Positions 58,001 to 60,970 of a DNA stretch of 64,000 bases are shown piece by piece. A program made the position numbers and the translations under genes. The first letter of the stretch is position 1, and each line of letters begins with the position of its first letter. The stretch covers positions 28,842,189 through 28,906,188 of the forward strand of contig JAVMKO010000010.1 in the NCBI GenBank assembly GCA_032164245.1, written 5' to 3'. The notes under the pieces are model-generated. The model saw only the letters and a list, made by a program, of their open reading frames with translations, was not told the DNA's origin and ran no database searches. The stretch is from Sternotherus odoratus. Its lineage: Eukaryota > Chordata > Testudines > Kinosternidae.

Positions 58001-59067
58001 ACTGAAGTAGTACTAAATCAACTGACATGACTTTGAAATAGAGTCTTCATTAGCACCACCACAGAATGTCCATAGCAGCCGCTTCAAAGCTCAGAGAAAA
58101 GAAAATGTAATTGTAATGGACACCCAGTGTAAACTGGACATGACTGGAATGGAATTAGAGGGGTGTGAATTATGATGGTATATAAAATACAGCTTTTAGC
58201 CATCCAAGTATGAGATGGCTTTGTCTTGAGGCAGCATGGGTAATGAAACTTGGCTGTTTTCTAGTTCTTAATTGTATGTAGAAGGCATGGGATCTGTACA
58301 AAAACTTCAGTTAGTTTCCAACCTATGTTCATTGTGATGACACTTTCCCTTATGCTTGGTTTGAAATCCTGTAACTCAAACAGGATGCAGCTAGAACTAG
58401 TTGGAAGGAATTGGGACCATAAAATTAAATAACAGAACATGGTAAAACTCAGTTTTTCTGTTTGTAGGATGATGATTACATTTATCTTAAATGCTACGGA
58501 ACCTGATCTTACTGAGGCAAAACATGCACTGAAATTCACAAGGAATTTTTCTTGCAAATGACTGGGGGCCTGTGGGGGTTAGATTATGCTAAAACTTTGA
58601 TAAAGTCCCAAAAAGGAAGCAATGGTCTGCATGTGGTTGGTATCTAATCTCGACACTACTAAAGATGCTATATCTTTCTTATCCTTTGGTTTTAAACCTT
58701 TGGGTTTAAGCTAACAATTATGGAGGCTGTCCAGTTCTCTTCTCCCCTCTCCCCCCCCCCCCCCCAAAAAAAAAATCTCAGTGAAGCCTTGTGATAGAAT
58801 TTAGTCAATTAGTGCTTGCCCTGTTGTTGTCCTGTACAGCAGAGAATGAGGTGGTAAATTTCCTTTTGTTGATTCCACTTTGTGTGTTTCATTGCTTTCA
58901 GTGTTGGCTCTGGACATTACACAGCCTATGCAACTCATGAAGGTCGCTGGTTCCATTTCAATGACAGTACTGTAACTCTGACCGACGAGGAGACCGTGGT
59001 AAAGGCAAAGGCCTACATCCTCTTCTATGTGGACCGGCAGGCCAAATCTGGATCTGATAAACTTTAA
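9115..59067 (+). CDS. USP3: USP3 ubiquitin-specific protease 3, coding exons from ZnF-UBP to stop (5' exon(s) outside window)
   Basis: Fourteen exons with GT/AG borders join in one frame to 490 codons plus a stop. The first two bases complete a codon begun upstream. With 30 missing residues the total is 520, matching the human length I recall. In that numbering the ZnF-UBP domain shows Cys32, Cys41, Cys44, Cys49, Cys85, Cys88 and Cys98. The peptidase C19 domain starts near residue 159, with the Cys box GLRNLGNTC (catalytic Cys168), finger CxxC pairs (CLIC, CHKC) and the His box GSGHYTAY (His471) followed by FHFND. A basic stretch RHRKRK near residue 130 could be a nuclear signal. Family knowledge: USP3 is a cysteine protease that removes ubiquitin from histones H2A and H2B in the nucleus and acts in the DNA damage response. 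I see no stop or frameshift in any exon. The introns are rich in transposons, the largest (14.6 kb) between the second and third exons listed here. Confidence 0.96.
10211..10748. mobile_element. TA-flanked MITE (mariner-like) with internal minisatellite
   Basis: The terminal inverted repeats are CCGTATATTCCGGCGTATAA and its near complement ending ATACGCCGGCATATACGG, bounded by TA on both sides (10209-10210, 10749-10750). The interior is very GC-rich. It has no transposase gene. The long frames on both strands here are by-products of the GC-rich tandem repeat. Confidence 0.75.
10446..10612. repeat. 44-bp GC-rich minisatellite inside MITE
   Basis: Units begin with GCCCGCCCGCGCGGCGGGGA at 10446, 10490, 10534 and 10578. 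There are nearly four copies at exact 44-bp spacing with few differences. A T-rich tract follows (10623-10672). Confidence 0.85.
10751..12043. other. Intronic sequence with one old PLE tail
   Basis: No gene is seen. At 11494-11640 a PLE-derived tail lies in minus orientation (GGTGGCACCTTAAAGACGAAC ... CCAGACTAACACGGTTACC). Its hammerhead core is mutated (CTGAAGA). Confidence 0.5.
12044..12175 (+). CDS. USP3: USP3 exon, residues 51-95 (ZnF-UBP core)
   Basis: Acceptor TTTCTTTAAG, donor TG|GTAAGT. It encodes the segment from [12 protein letters not shown] to the [10 protein letters not shown] region. It includes zinc-binding type His and Cys residues (GHAKKH, CMDC). The last codon (Cys) is completed by the next exon. 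Confidence 0.95.
12206..12399. mobile_element. Truncated Harbinger-type MITE
   Basis: The right end CTGTAGTGAAGACAAGCCC matches the ends of the Harbinger family-2 elements in this window. The interior is GC-rich with internal palindromes (GAGCTGGAGTTCCAGAGTCG and complementary pieces). The left end is missing. It begins only about 30 bp after the USP3 donor at 12176. Confidence 0.6.
12400..13884. other. Intronic sequence, no gene seen
   Basis: AT-rich. A 22-base T run lies at 13747-13768. No repeat family or coding frame is recognised. Confidence 0.5.
13885..14510. mobile_element. Non-autonomous Harbinger family-2 element
   Basis: It starts GGGCATGTCTTCACTACGAC and ends CTGTAGTGAAGACATACCC. 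Both terminal segments match the autonomous-type copy D at 21502-24969 over well more than 100 bp, including the block that reads CACAGTGCAATG near the right end. It is an internal-deletion derivative. Flanks TTA (left) and TTT (right) approximate a 3-bp duplication. Confidence 0.8.
14112..14258. repeat. GC-rich minisatellite inside Harbinger MITE
   Basis: Several copies of GGGGCTGCTCGGGCGGGC at roughly 36-40-bp spacing, diverged between copies. The open frames on both strands reflect composition, not a gene. Confidence 0.7.
14511..15458. other. Intronic sequence, no gene seen
   Basis: AT-rich, with no repeat or coding frame recognised. Confidence 0.5.
15459..15677. mobile_element. PLE insertion, perfect palindrome form
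   Basis: Arms of 79 bp at 15492-15570 and 15597-15675 are exact inverted complements by eye. The 26-bp loop contains GCACTTCCACTGCTTGCATC. It carries PLE terminal sequence in both orientations. A further old PLE tail (AAATTTGTTACTCCCTAAGG) continues to about 15722. Confidence 0.75.
15723..16680 (+). mobile_element. Candidate LTR-type repeat
   Basis: TATAAAAG at about 15990 is followed by AATAAA at about 16253 and a downstream stretch (GGGTAACTCCATTTAAAGTA) that I associate with reptile LTR or other interspersed repeats. No coding region or second LTR is seen, so a solo LTR fragment is possible. Boundaries are not resolved. Confidence 0.35.
16681..17736. other. Intronic sequence, no gene seen
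   Basis: No repeat family or open frame of note, apart from the flanking duplication of the next element at its right edge. Confidence 0.5.
17737..17961. mobile_element. hAT-type MITE
   Basis: The left end CAATGGGGTCTCAAACTT and right end AGTTTGAGAATCCCTG form diverged terminal inverted repeats. Flanks TTTTAAAG (17729-17736) and TCTTAAAG (17962-17969) match at 7 of 8 bases, as expected for an 8-bp hAT duplication. Confidence 0.75.
17970..20415. other. Intronic sequence, no gene seen
   Basis: No coding frame is supported. A segment at about 19621-19800 has GGGCTAGTGTACA and a MITE-like look, but I cannot define ends. The rest is AT-rich, apart from a moderately GC-rich stretch at 19830-20130 without recognisable content. 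Confidence 0.45.
20452..20782. mobile_element. Non-autonomous Harbinger family-2 MITE nested in PLE
   Basis: Ends GGGTACGTCTTCACTACAGC and TCGTAGTGAAGACATGCCC. The interior reads as the reverse complement of the left part of the MITE at 13885 and of copy D. It splits the PLE terminal sequence. Confidence 0.8.
21092..21410 (-). pseudogene. PLE GIY-YIG endonuclease C-terminal fragment
   Basis: On the minus strand, the ~99-codon frame 21092-21391 covers the GIY-YIG core: [42 protein letters not shown], ending in an [12 protein letters not shown] region. This is the endonuclease fold of Penelope elements, without an attached reverse transcriptase. Confidence 0.75.
21973..22230. repeat. T30 run and 135-bp imperfect tandem duplication in Harbinger D
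   Basis: A run of 30 T (21973-22002) follows a donor-like CTCTG|GTGAGTGG. Then CCCCGCCAGTCTGCACAACC occurs at about 22019 and again at about 22154. No Myb/SANT coding is visible in this copy between the donor-like site and the coiled-coil exon, so that exon appears deleted or replaced. Confidence 0.65.
22540..23066 (+). pseudogene. Harbinger D Myb-type gene, coiled-coil terminal exon
   Basis: It follows the acceptor TTTGCCCACAG and is open to TAG at 23064-23066. It encodes a basic start ([19 protein letters not shown]), a long charged coiled coil ([20 protein letters not shown]) and a Pro-rich tail. AATAAA lies at 23157-23162. The exon itself is intact, but the DNA-binding exon is missing, so the gene is judged non-functional. 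Confidence 0.65.
23279..24619 (-). pseudogene. Harbinger D DDE transposase (HARBI1-like), broken
   Basis: It starts [15 protein letters not shown] at 24619 and ends MSAQDDV, TGA at 23279. The helix-turn-helix [12 protein letters not shown], first Asp block [40 protein letters not shown] and Glu block [13 protein letters not shown] are all present but in different frames. Breaks: a stop after HAMER, a frameshift near 24130, and slippage in a CCA/C tract at 23697-23722 that separates the two halves of the catalytic domain. Confidence 0.8.
25012..25049 (+). ncRNA. Hammerhead-like motif with best conserved core
   Basis: CTGATGA (25012-25018), one extra A, stem II GTGGGC-TAAA-GCCCAC (six perfect pairs), GAAA (25036-25039), stem III GC-TTAT-GC, then T and G. 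All core bases except the H17 position and the extra A match the hammerhead consensus. Confidence 0.5.
25113..26004. other. Intronic sequence, no gene seen
   Basis: No repeat family or supported coding frame is recognised. Confidence 0.5.
26005..26292 (+). mobile_element. SINE, MIR/CORE-SINE-like
   Basis: A tRNA-like 5' part (GGATGAGCCTGTGGCTAAGG with GACCTGG) precedes a central block ending CTGTCTGTGCCTCAGTTCCC. A LINE-related tail (GTAGAGCACCCAGCACAATG) ends in an A/T-rich stretch. The core block resembles MIR-type SINEs of amniotes. Confidence 0.6.
26816..26899 (+). CDS. USP3: USP3 exon, residues 95-123
   Basis: Acceptor TTTTCTTGCAG, donor AA|GTAAGT. It encodes [19 protein letters not shown] and on to LQNLE. 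This is the end of the ZnF-UBP domain and the start of the linker. It lies 14.6 kb downstream of the previous exon. Confidence 0.96.
26900..28385. other. Intronic sequence, no gene seen
   Basis: It runs from the USP3 donor to the left end of Harbinger B. No repeat family or coding frame is supported. Confidence 0.5.
28759..30536 (+). pseudogene. Harbinger B Myb/SANT plus coiled-coil gene, broken
   Basis: The ATG at 28759 is followed by a frame shifted by the same one-base insertion as in copy A (about 28841-28848). A TGA replaces the Trp codon of the LISCW block. The Myb-like part then continues to [11 protein letters not shown] and a Glu-rich tract. The coiled-coil exon follows the acceptor at 29983, with an early stop near 30101, and resumes as [20 protein letters not shown] to a TGA at 30534. 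Confidence 0.75.
29408..29710 (-). CDS. Harbinger B minus-strand frame 'ORF3'
   Basis: The same frame as in A (772-1074): 100 codons, open, ending in the identical 31-residue C-terminus. The upstream acceptor-like TTCTCTGTGTAG is present and there is no ATG at the start. Function unknown. Confidence 0.35.
   Translation of the reverse strand: MFVLEDISLLWVTEQERESILMRCGFRPGPYAACLCAAMISPPLLEQWRGLVIVAGTGTTLTLPRNLSRHIARALIETFEEITDDDYCDVIDYINALFHM
30683..30720. promoter_or_regulatory. Convergent poly(A) signals in Harbinger B
   Basis: AATAAA on + (30683-30688) faces TTTATT at 30715-30720 (AATAAA on -). Spacing is 26 bp between hexamers, as in the other family-1 copies. Confidence 0.6.
30812..32044 (-). 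pseudogene. Harbinger B DDE transposase, broken
   Basis: It starts [13 protein letters not shown] at 32044 and ends TAA at 30812. It shares with copy A the TGG to TGA stop after VAIAI. A C-rich insertion near 31590 and a frameshift near 31095 add two breaks. The first Asp block [15 protein letters not shown], the HDARIF block and [13 protein letters not shown] remain legible. Confidence 0.8.
32418..32970. other. Intronic sequence, no gene seen
   Basis: AT-rich run up to the USP3 acceptor at 32970. Confidence 0.5.
32971..33052 (+). CDS. USP3: USP3 exon, residues 123-150 (linker)
   Basis: Acceptor TTTATTATAG, donor AAT|GTAAGT. It encodes [18 protein letters not shown] and on to KLLKVN. The basic RHRKRK cluster is a possible nuclear localisation signal (inference). 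It ends in phase 0. Confidence 0.94.
33418..34406 (+). mobile_element. CR1 LINE 3' fragment, interrupted
   Basis: It carries the CR1 reverse-transcriptase 3' end in nucleotide form (GGTGAAATTCAGTGTTGATA, GTGCAGCAGCAGTCAAAAAA, CACAACTTGAATACTGCATG, GGTTTAAAACATAAGGAAGT). It has many stops and is ancient. It is split by the PLE at 33556-33745 and cut at 34407 by another PLE. Confidence 0.8.
33556..33745. mobile_element. PLE palindromic insertion inside CR1
   Basis: It is flanked by the 14-bp duplication CTCACTAAACCAAG (33542-33555 and 33746-33759). Arms at 33600-33656 and 33680-33736 are exact inverted complements, with a loop of 23 bp. CR1 sequence is continuous once the insert and one duplicate are removed. 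Confidence 0.85.
34407..34700 (-). mobile_element. PLE 3' fragment, minus orientation
   Basis: It starts with AGTATCAGAGGTGTAGCCGTG and a tail (GTAGCACTTTATAGACTAAC), followed by the hammerhead-like segment and PLE 3' body (GGAAATCTCCAGAGGCAGGC ... GAGGAGAAACTGCTTTTGTA). The right border is uncertain. Confidence 0.65.
34489..34526 (-). ncRNA. Hammerhead-like motif, canonical CTGATGA and GAAA
   Basis: On the minus strand CTGATGA (34520-34526), a GTGG/CCAC stem II with a longer loop, GAAA, then GCTCATGATC. Stem III is imperfect, but the base after U is C, which would allow cleavage. Confidence 0.4.
34985..35112. repeat. ~40-bp tandem repeat (array 1) in hAT element
   Basis: Three copies of GGTGTGGCGCGGCTCTGAAA followed by GCGAGGCTGGGGGGC. 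Confidence 0.8.
35201..35630. repeat. 40-bp minisatellite (array 2) in hAT element
   Basis: The unit opens GTTGGGGGGAGGCTGGGCTG and ends GCCGTTTGCCGGCGGGC. Ten full copies occur at exact 40-bp spacing from 35201 to 35600, plus a partial one. The last copies share GGGGGCAGGCCGGG, marking a subtype. Confidence 0.95.
35639..37740. repeat. ~30-bp G-rich minisatellite (array 3) in hAT element
   Basis: The unit is GGAAGGAGAGCGCGGCGGCGG plus GTGGCGGGGGG or variants. The first units (about 35740-36010) are exactly 30 bp. Later ones vary from about 24 to 38 bp through changes in the GCG/GTGGCG count and in the G-run (7-10 G). It holds about 65-75 units over 2.1 kb. The G-rich strand is the USP3 sense strand. 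Confidence 0.93.
37862..38116. mobile_element. Harbinger-type MITE
   Basis: CAGGTCTGCACTGCAATTAAAAACC with GTGATTGGCC, then a central inverted part (GCTTCGGCTGGAGCCCAG, GGACCCTACAAGGTGGGAGG) and a right arm GGCACAGGCCAACCACAGG. It is palindromic overall and diverged. It matches a MITE type common in turtles, from memory. Confidence 0.55.
38117..39061. other. Intronic sequence, no gene seen
   Basis: No repeat family recognised. A G11 run lies at about 38584-38594. Confidence 0.5.
39070..39488. mobile_element. hAT-type MITE
   Basis: TIRs CAGGGGTCTCAAACTC and GTTTGAGACCCCTG, flanked by a perfect 8-bp duplication CTCTAAAC (39062-39069 and 39489-39496). It contains repeated GGGCCGCATG motifs near both ends and no transposase. 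Confidence 0.9.
39497..40153. other. Intronic sequence before the USP3 Cys-box exon
   Basis: No repeat or coding frame recognised. Confidence 0.5.
40154..40236 (+). CDS. USP3: USP3 exon, residues 151-178 (Cys box)
   Basis: Acceptor GGTTCCCAG, donor AG|GTATCA. It encodes [18 protein letters not shown] and on to FMNAILQSL. The Cys of NTCFMN is the catalytic nucleophile (Cys168 in full-length numbering). Confidence 0.97.
40237..41653. other. USP3 intron, no other feature seen
   Basis: No transposon termini or coding frame recognised. The splice donor AG|GTATCA follows the Cys-box exon. Confidence 0.5.
41654..41767 (+). CDS. USP3: USP3 exon, residues 178-216
   Basis: Acceptor TTTTTCCTAG, donor GT|GTAAGT. 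It encodes [20 protein letters not shown] and on to TRSQGDNN. This is part of the peptidase C19 thumb and is fully open. Confidence 0.95.
42583..42696 (+). CDS. USP3: USP3 exon, residues 216-254
   Basis: Acceptor TCTCTCCCCAG, donor AG|GTAAGT. It encodes [18 protein letters not shown] and on to VVWKIMPNF within the USP catalytic domain. Confidence 0.95.
42697..44337. other. Intronic sequence, no gene seen
   Basis: No supported frame. GGCCTTGTCTCCC at about 44224 could be a MITE end, but no partner is found. Confidence 0.45.
44338..44525. mobile_element. TA-flanked MITE (Tigger/mariner-like)
   Basis: Left end TGGTAGAACCCGGCAATACC and right end GCTTATTGCGGGTTTCTACTG are diverged inverted repeats, bounded by TA (44336-44337, 44526-44527). 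CG-rich interior with GATAGCGTGAATCCG. Confidence 0.6.
44528..45384. other. Intronic sequence, possible LTR remnant
   Basis: GGCACGTTTATTACATTGATAG (reverse complement of an AATAAA-containing block) and moderately GC-rich sequence to 45240 suggest an old LTR-type repeat on the minus strand. I cannot define its ends. Confidence 0.25.
45385..45630. mobile_element. hAT-type MITE
   Basis: CAGCAGTTCTCAAAGTGGGG at the left pairs with GTTTGAGAACCACT at the right. CTAGCT occurs at both edges, so the exact duplication is ambiguous. The interior repeats GGCGG/GCCGCC motifs (GGTCGGCGGCATTTTGGCGG). Confidence 0.65.
45631..48051. other. Intronic sequence, no gene seen
   Basis: AT-rich. A G-run lies at about 45711-45722, a hAT-end-like TTGGAACCACTGTTCTAA at about 46386, and a short (TTTGG)n at 47951-47970. 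Confidence 0.5.
48052..48198 (+). CDS. USP3: USP3 exon, residues 254-303 (QQQDAHEF motif)
   Basis: Acceptor TTTGTGTTAAG has a rather weak pyrimidine tract. Donor is AT|GTAAGA. It encodes [20 protein letters not shown] and on to SASNKCC. QQDAHEF is a hallmark block of USP catalytic domains. Confidence 0.95.
48199..48854. other. Intronic sequence, no gene seen
   Basis: It runs from the USP3 donor to the left end of Harbinger C. Nothing is recognised. Confidence 0.5.
49263..49682 (+). CDS. Harbinger C Myb/SANT-like DNA-binding protein, 139 codons
   Basis: The ATG at 49263 opens [20 protein letters not shown] and continues without break through [37 protein letters not shown] and [13 protein letters not shown] to a TAG at 49680. 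The trihelix Myb-like fold has its tryptophans (Trp at SPSW, SCW) as in Harbinger partner proteins. This copy lacks the frameshift seen in A and B. The stop arises in the Ala/Glu-rich region. Related coding continues in another frame, so the protein is probably truncated relative to the ancestor. Confidence 0.6.
   Translation: MTPRAMTPRDRRSPSWCNTEVLDLISCWREEAVQSQLRSSHRNYDTYGQISRAMIERGHERDTLQCQVKVKELRSVYRKAREANRHSGAAPVTCRFYKELDEILGGDPMCTPSTTEDTSQPTSEWGGEEEATAAAAAVT
49880..50185 (-). CDS. Harbinger C minus-strand frame 'ORF3'
   Basis: The same frame as in A and B: 101 codons, open, ending [11 protein letters not shown]. The acceptor AG found in A and B is changed to TG here (CTGTTGGTG), so this copy may not splice. 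Function unknown. Confidence 0.35.
   Translation of the reverse strand: MVFVLEDISLLRVTEQEREDILMRCSFCPGPYAACLCAAMVPPPLIEQWRGLVTVAGTGAMLALPRNLRRHIARALIETFEEITDDDYRNVIDYISALFHM
50435..50952 (+). pseudogene. Harbinger C coiled-coil terminal exon, broken
   Basis: It follows the acceptor CTGTCTAG. It contains [13 protein letters not shown] sequence in a shifted frame, then [20 protein letters not shown], a coiled coil ([20 protein letters not shown]) and a Pro/His-rich tail. An early stop lies near 50525 and a frameshift near 50770. Confidence 0.65.
51060..51079. promoter_or_regulatory. Convergent poly(A) signals in Harbinger C
   Basis: AATAAA on + (51060-51065) and AATAAA on - (51074-51079) are only 8 bp apart. 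Confidence 0.6.
51179..52425 (-). pseudogene. Harbinger C DDE transposase (HARBI1-like), near-intact
   Basis: It starts [15 protein letters not shown] at 52425. It is open through the N-terminal acidic segment, WWDRI, helix-turn-helix [18 protein letters not shown], first Asp block [14 protein letters not shown] and VHDARIF, to ILG at about 51577. There a 2-bp insertion shifts the frame. A TAG replaces a Trp codon (PLMPW block, 51542). The rest continues [20 protein letters not shown], Glu block [13 protein letters not shown], ending HFDAESQF and TAA at 51179. An in-frame upstream ATG exists at 52602, but conservation with A and B starts at 52425. Confidence 0.85.
52804..54306. other. Intronic sequence, no gene seen
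   Basis: AT-rich, with no repeat family or coding frame recognised. Confidence 0.5.
54309..54540. mobile_element. Tigger-like MITE
   Basis: CAGTAGACTCTCGATTATCC at the start and TATCGAGAGTCTACTG at the end, flanked by TA (54307-54308, 54541-54542). The CAGTAGACTCTCGA terminus is typical of pogo/Tigger elements. No transposase is present. Confidence 0.85.
54737..54843 (+). CDS. USP3: USP3 exon, residues 303-339 (finger CxxC 1)
   Basis: Acceptor TTTGTTTAG, donor G|GTAAGG. It encodes [20 protein letters not shown] and on to [17 protein letters not shown] is the first zinc-binding pair of the fingers subdomain. Confidence 0.95.
54983..55063 (+). CDS. USP3: USP3 exon, residues 339-366
   Basis: Acceptor TTTCTTTTTTAG, donor G|GTAAGA. 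It encodes [20 protein letters not shown] and on to CTLR. It is separated from the previous exon by an intron of only 139 bp. Confidence 0.94.
55855..56215. repeat. GC-rich diverged repeat, type uncertain
   Basis: A left portion CGGCTCTGGAACATTTTTAA with a G-run and a right portion GGTGCAGCACCCCTGGGATC CCTAG resemble a non-autonomous repeat common in turtles (from memory). Between them GGCNNGCATGTGGGGC-like motifs recur. There is no clear duplication. Confidence 0.35.
56591..56709 (+). CDS. USP3: USP3 exon, residues 366-405 (finger CxxC 2)
   Basis: Acceptor TTCTTTTTAG, donor AAG|GTTAGT. It encodes [19 protein letters not shown] and the [10 protein letters not shown] segment, ending IQKLPK. 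CHKC is the second finger zinc pair. Confidence 0.95.
56834..56947 (+). CDS. USP3: USP3 exon, residues 406-443
   Basis: Acceptor ACTATAG, donor GAG|GTACAG. It encodes [20 protein letters not shown] and on to MKCYLLE. LHLKRF is a conserved USP block. The 124-bp intron before it and the 119-bp intron after it are short. Confidence 0.95.
57067..57134 (+). CDS. USP3: USP3 exon, residues 444-466
   Basis: Acceptor GAACTGCAG, donor GG|GTAAGT. It encodes [20 protein letters not shown] and GS, leading into the His box. Confidence 0.95.
57135..58901. other. Last USP3 intron, no other feature seen
   Basis: A C/A homopolymer pair lies at about 58750-58776. No transposon termini or coding frame are recognised. 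Confidence 0.5.
58902..59067 (+). CDS. USP3: USP3 last coding exon, residues 466-520 and stop (His box)
   Basis: The acceptor TTGCTTTCAG is followed by [19 protein letters not shown] and NDSTVTL, ending KSGSDKL and TAA at 59065-59067. His471 of GHYTAY is the catalytic His. The Asn/Asp of FND is the third triad position in USP proteins. Confidence 0.97.
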
Positions 59068-59689
59068 TACCTCCTTTTAATCCTCACTTATCAAGTCCAC
59101 CGGACAAACATTTCCAATTCTCCATAAATACTTGATCCAAGACTATTAATTTCATTGTGCACTTTTCAACTTCCTCGTGTGGGTTTTAGTTTTGTTATGT
59201 CAATGGTAGCAGTTGACTTATTGAACTTGGACACAAACTAACTTTTTTTTTTAGTTCTACCAGAAAACCTCAGCAGATATTTTGATTTGCTGCTTTAGTT
59301 GTGATAACTCAATTTTTATAAATATAGTTTCATGAACTACTTAGTAGTTTGATTTTTATATTAATGTTTTCAGTTCTCACTTTCTAAAGGCACATTTACA
59401 TCAAAGAAGCTTTGTATCCTCTTTATAAGCAAGAGAAATGTGTTCCTGATTATGAAGAGCAATAGAATTTCATTCTGCTCTCACAGCTGTTATGTAGATA
59501 AGATTGAATCACTTTTAAATCAAGGAATTGCTTGCACATACTGTTTGCCCCAGTGCAAGAAACTTAACAGTGACCTCTGAACAATCACTCTTTTCCTGCC
59601 GAAGAGATGAGATGTGGCATCATTAAGTAGACTGGGTAATTGCTGCTATCAGTGTGTATCAACGCTGCTGTCTTTCAGGACTTCTTGTA

Positions 59690-59695
59690 AATAAA
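59690..59695 (+). promoter_or_regulatory. AATAAA poly(A) signal, proximal
   Basis: Canonical hexamer 623 bp after the USP3 stop, followed by T/G-rich sequence. It is a candidate proximal cleavage signal. Confidence 0.5.
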
Positions 59696-60941
59696 TAGTT
59701 GATTTAGTTATATTTGTACTGCAAATTCAAGTCTTTCTTATTTGTACTTTTTCCCCTACAAAAGAGACATTTAAATTATTACCCTAATCATATACGTGTC
59801 TTGGGATTTTAATTTACTTTTTTAAAACTGAAATAGAATTGCTAGGGTGATGTCTCAATTTTTAGCATTTATCCCAAAGTTTGATACCAAGCACTTGCTT
59901 TTGAAGTTAGCAGGCTCTGTGGAATTGGGCCACTCTTCCTTTTATATCCTAAAATGAGAGTTCAATGTGGGGGCTTCACACACGAGAGGTTTTTGTCTCA
60001 ATATAACTCCCATTTGCCCACATCCCCTTCCAACTCCATTTAGGACTGAAAGACAGGTTTGTTGTGGGTTTGGAGATAGACTTTGCATGGCATGTTATAC
60101 CTGATCCAGGCTCAGACTGGTAGGGAAGATGTATTCAAATCTATATGCAGGGATATTACAACTCATGCAAATTGTGGAGCAAACACTGCCACTTTAGGTG
60201 AGCATATACCCTCACTAACTGCAGTATTTCATTAGTAGTTGAACATTTCTCATGGTCTCTTGACCAAAAGAAGAGGCAAGATCTTATTGAAAGCCATCTG
60301 TTTAGATTAAACCTCTTCTCTTAGTGGAAGAAGAATTCAGTGTTAGCAGCTGGAATCTCAGCTGTTCTGGTACTGCTGAGAGAGCGGAGCCCAGTATAAA
60401 TTGAATGACACTGACCTCCGCTTTCCCTCCTCCTCTGTTTGCCTACTGCCTTCACCACACTTCCATAAGCTTGGGGGAAGGCTGGAGCTCGCTGCCTGTC
60501 AAGTCAGCTATCCCACCAGGACTGCCCCACCTCCCCCCCTCACTAATCATATAGTCCCAAGAGTTTACAAACAGGTGTGTTTATATTGAACTGAGTAAAA
60601 ACATTGCCTTCCCCTGGTTGCATCTCCTTGAAGGATCACATTAGTCAACAGGTAGATGTAGCTTGCATTTTGGTATTAGTTGACTAAGCACCAGGGCTCC
60701 TGACTGGGGGGAGCCAGACAATTGCAAAAAAGTTTTAATTACCTGTTTGGTCCTTCTCAGATGACTTTTACCACTGTCATTTAAAAAGAAATTGGCTTTG
60801 TATAAAACTGCAGAAATGTTCAATATTGCTAAATTGTGTATGAAAGTATGTAAACTATACATTTACCTAAACCTAGTAGTGACTATCATTTGATATGTTA
60901 AGTGGCAGATATACCAGGATGTCTTTATTTTGTTGTTGAAC

Positions 60942-60947
60942 AATAAA
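60942..60947 (+). promoter_or_regulatory. AATAAA poly(A) signal, medial
   Basis: Canonical hexamer followed by TAGATTATTCATTG. It is an alternative end for the USP3 transcript. Confidence 0.4.
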
Positions 60948-60970
60948 TAGATTATTCATTGCTTCAAACT

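Larger units (their letters stand above)
59068..60970 (+). other. USP3: USP3 3' untranslated region (minimum extent)
   Basis: AT-rich sequence without transposon hallmarks follows the stop codon. AATAAA is present at 59690 and 60942, so the transcript probably ends near 59715 or 60965, or further on near 62530. No coding potential is apparent. Confidence 0.6.
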
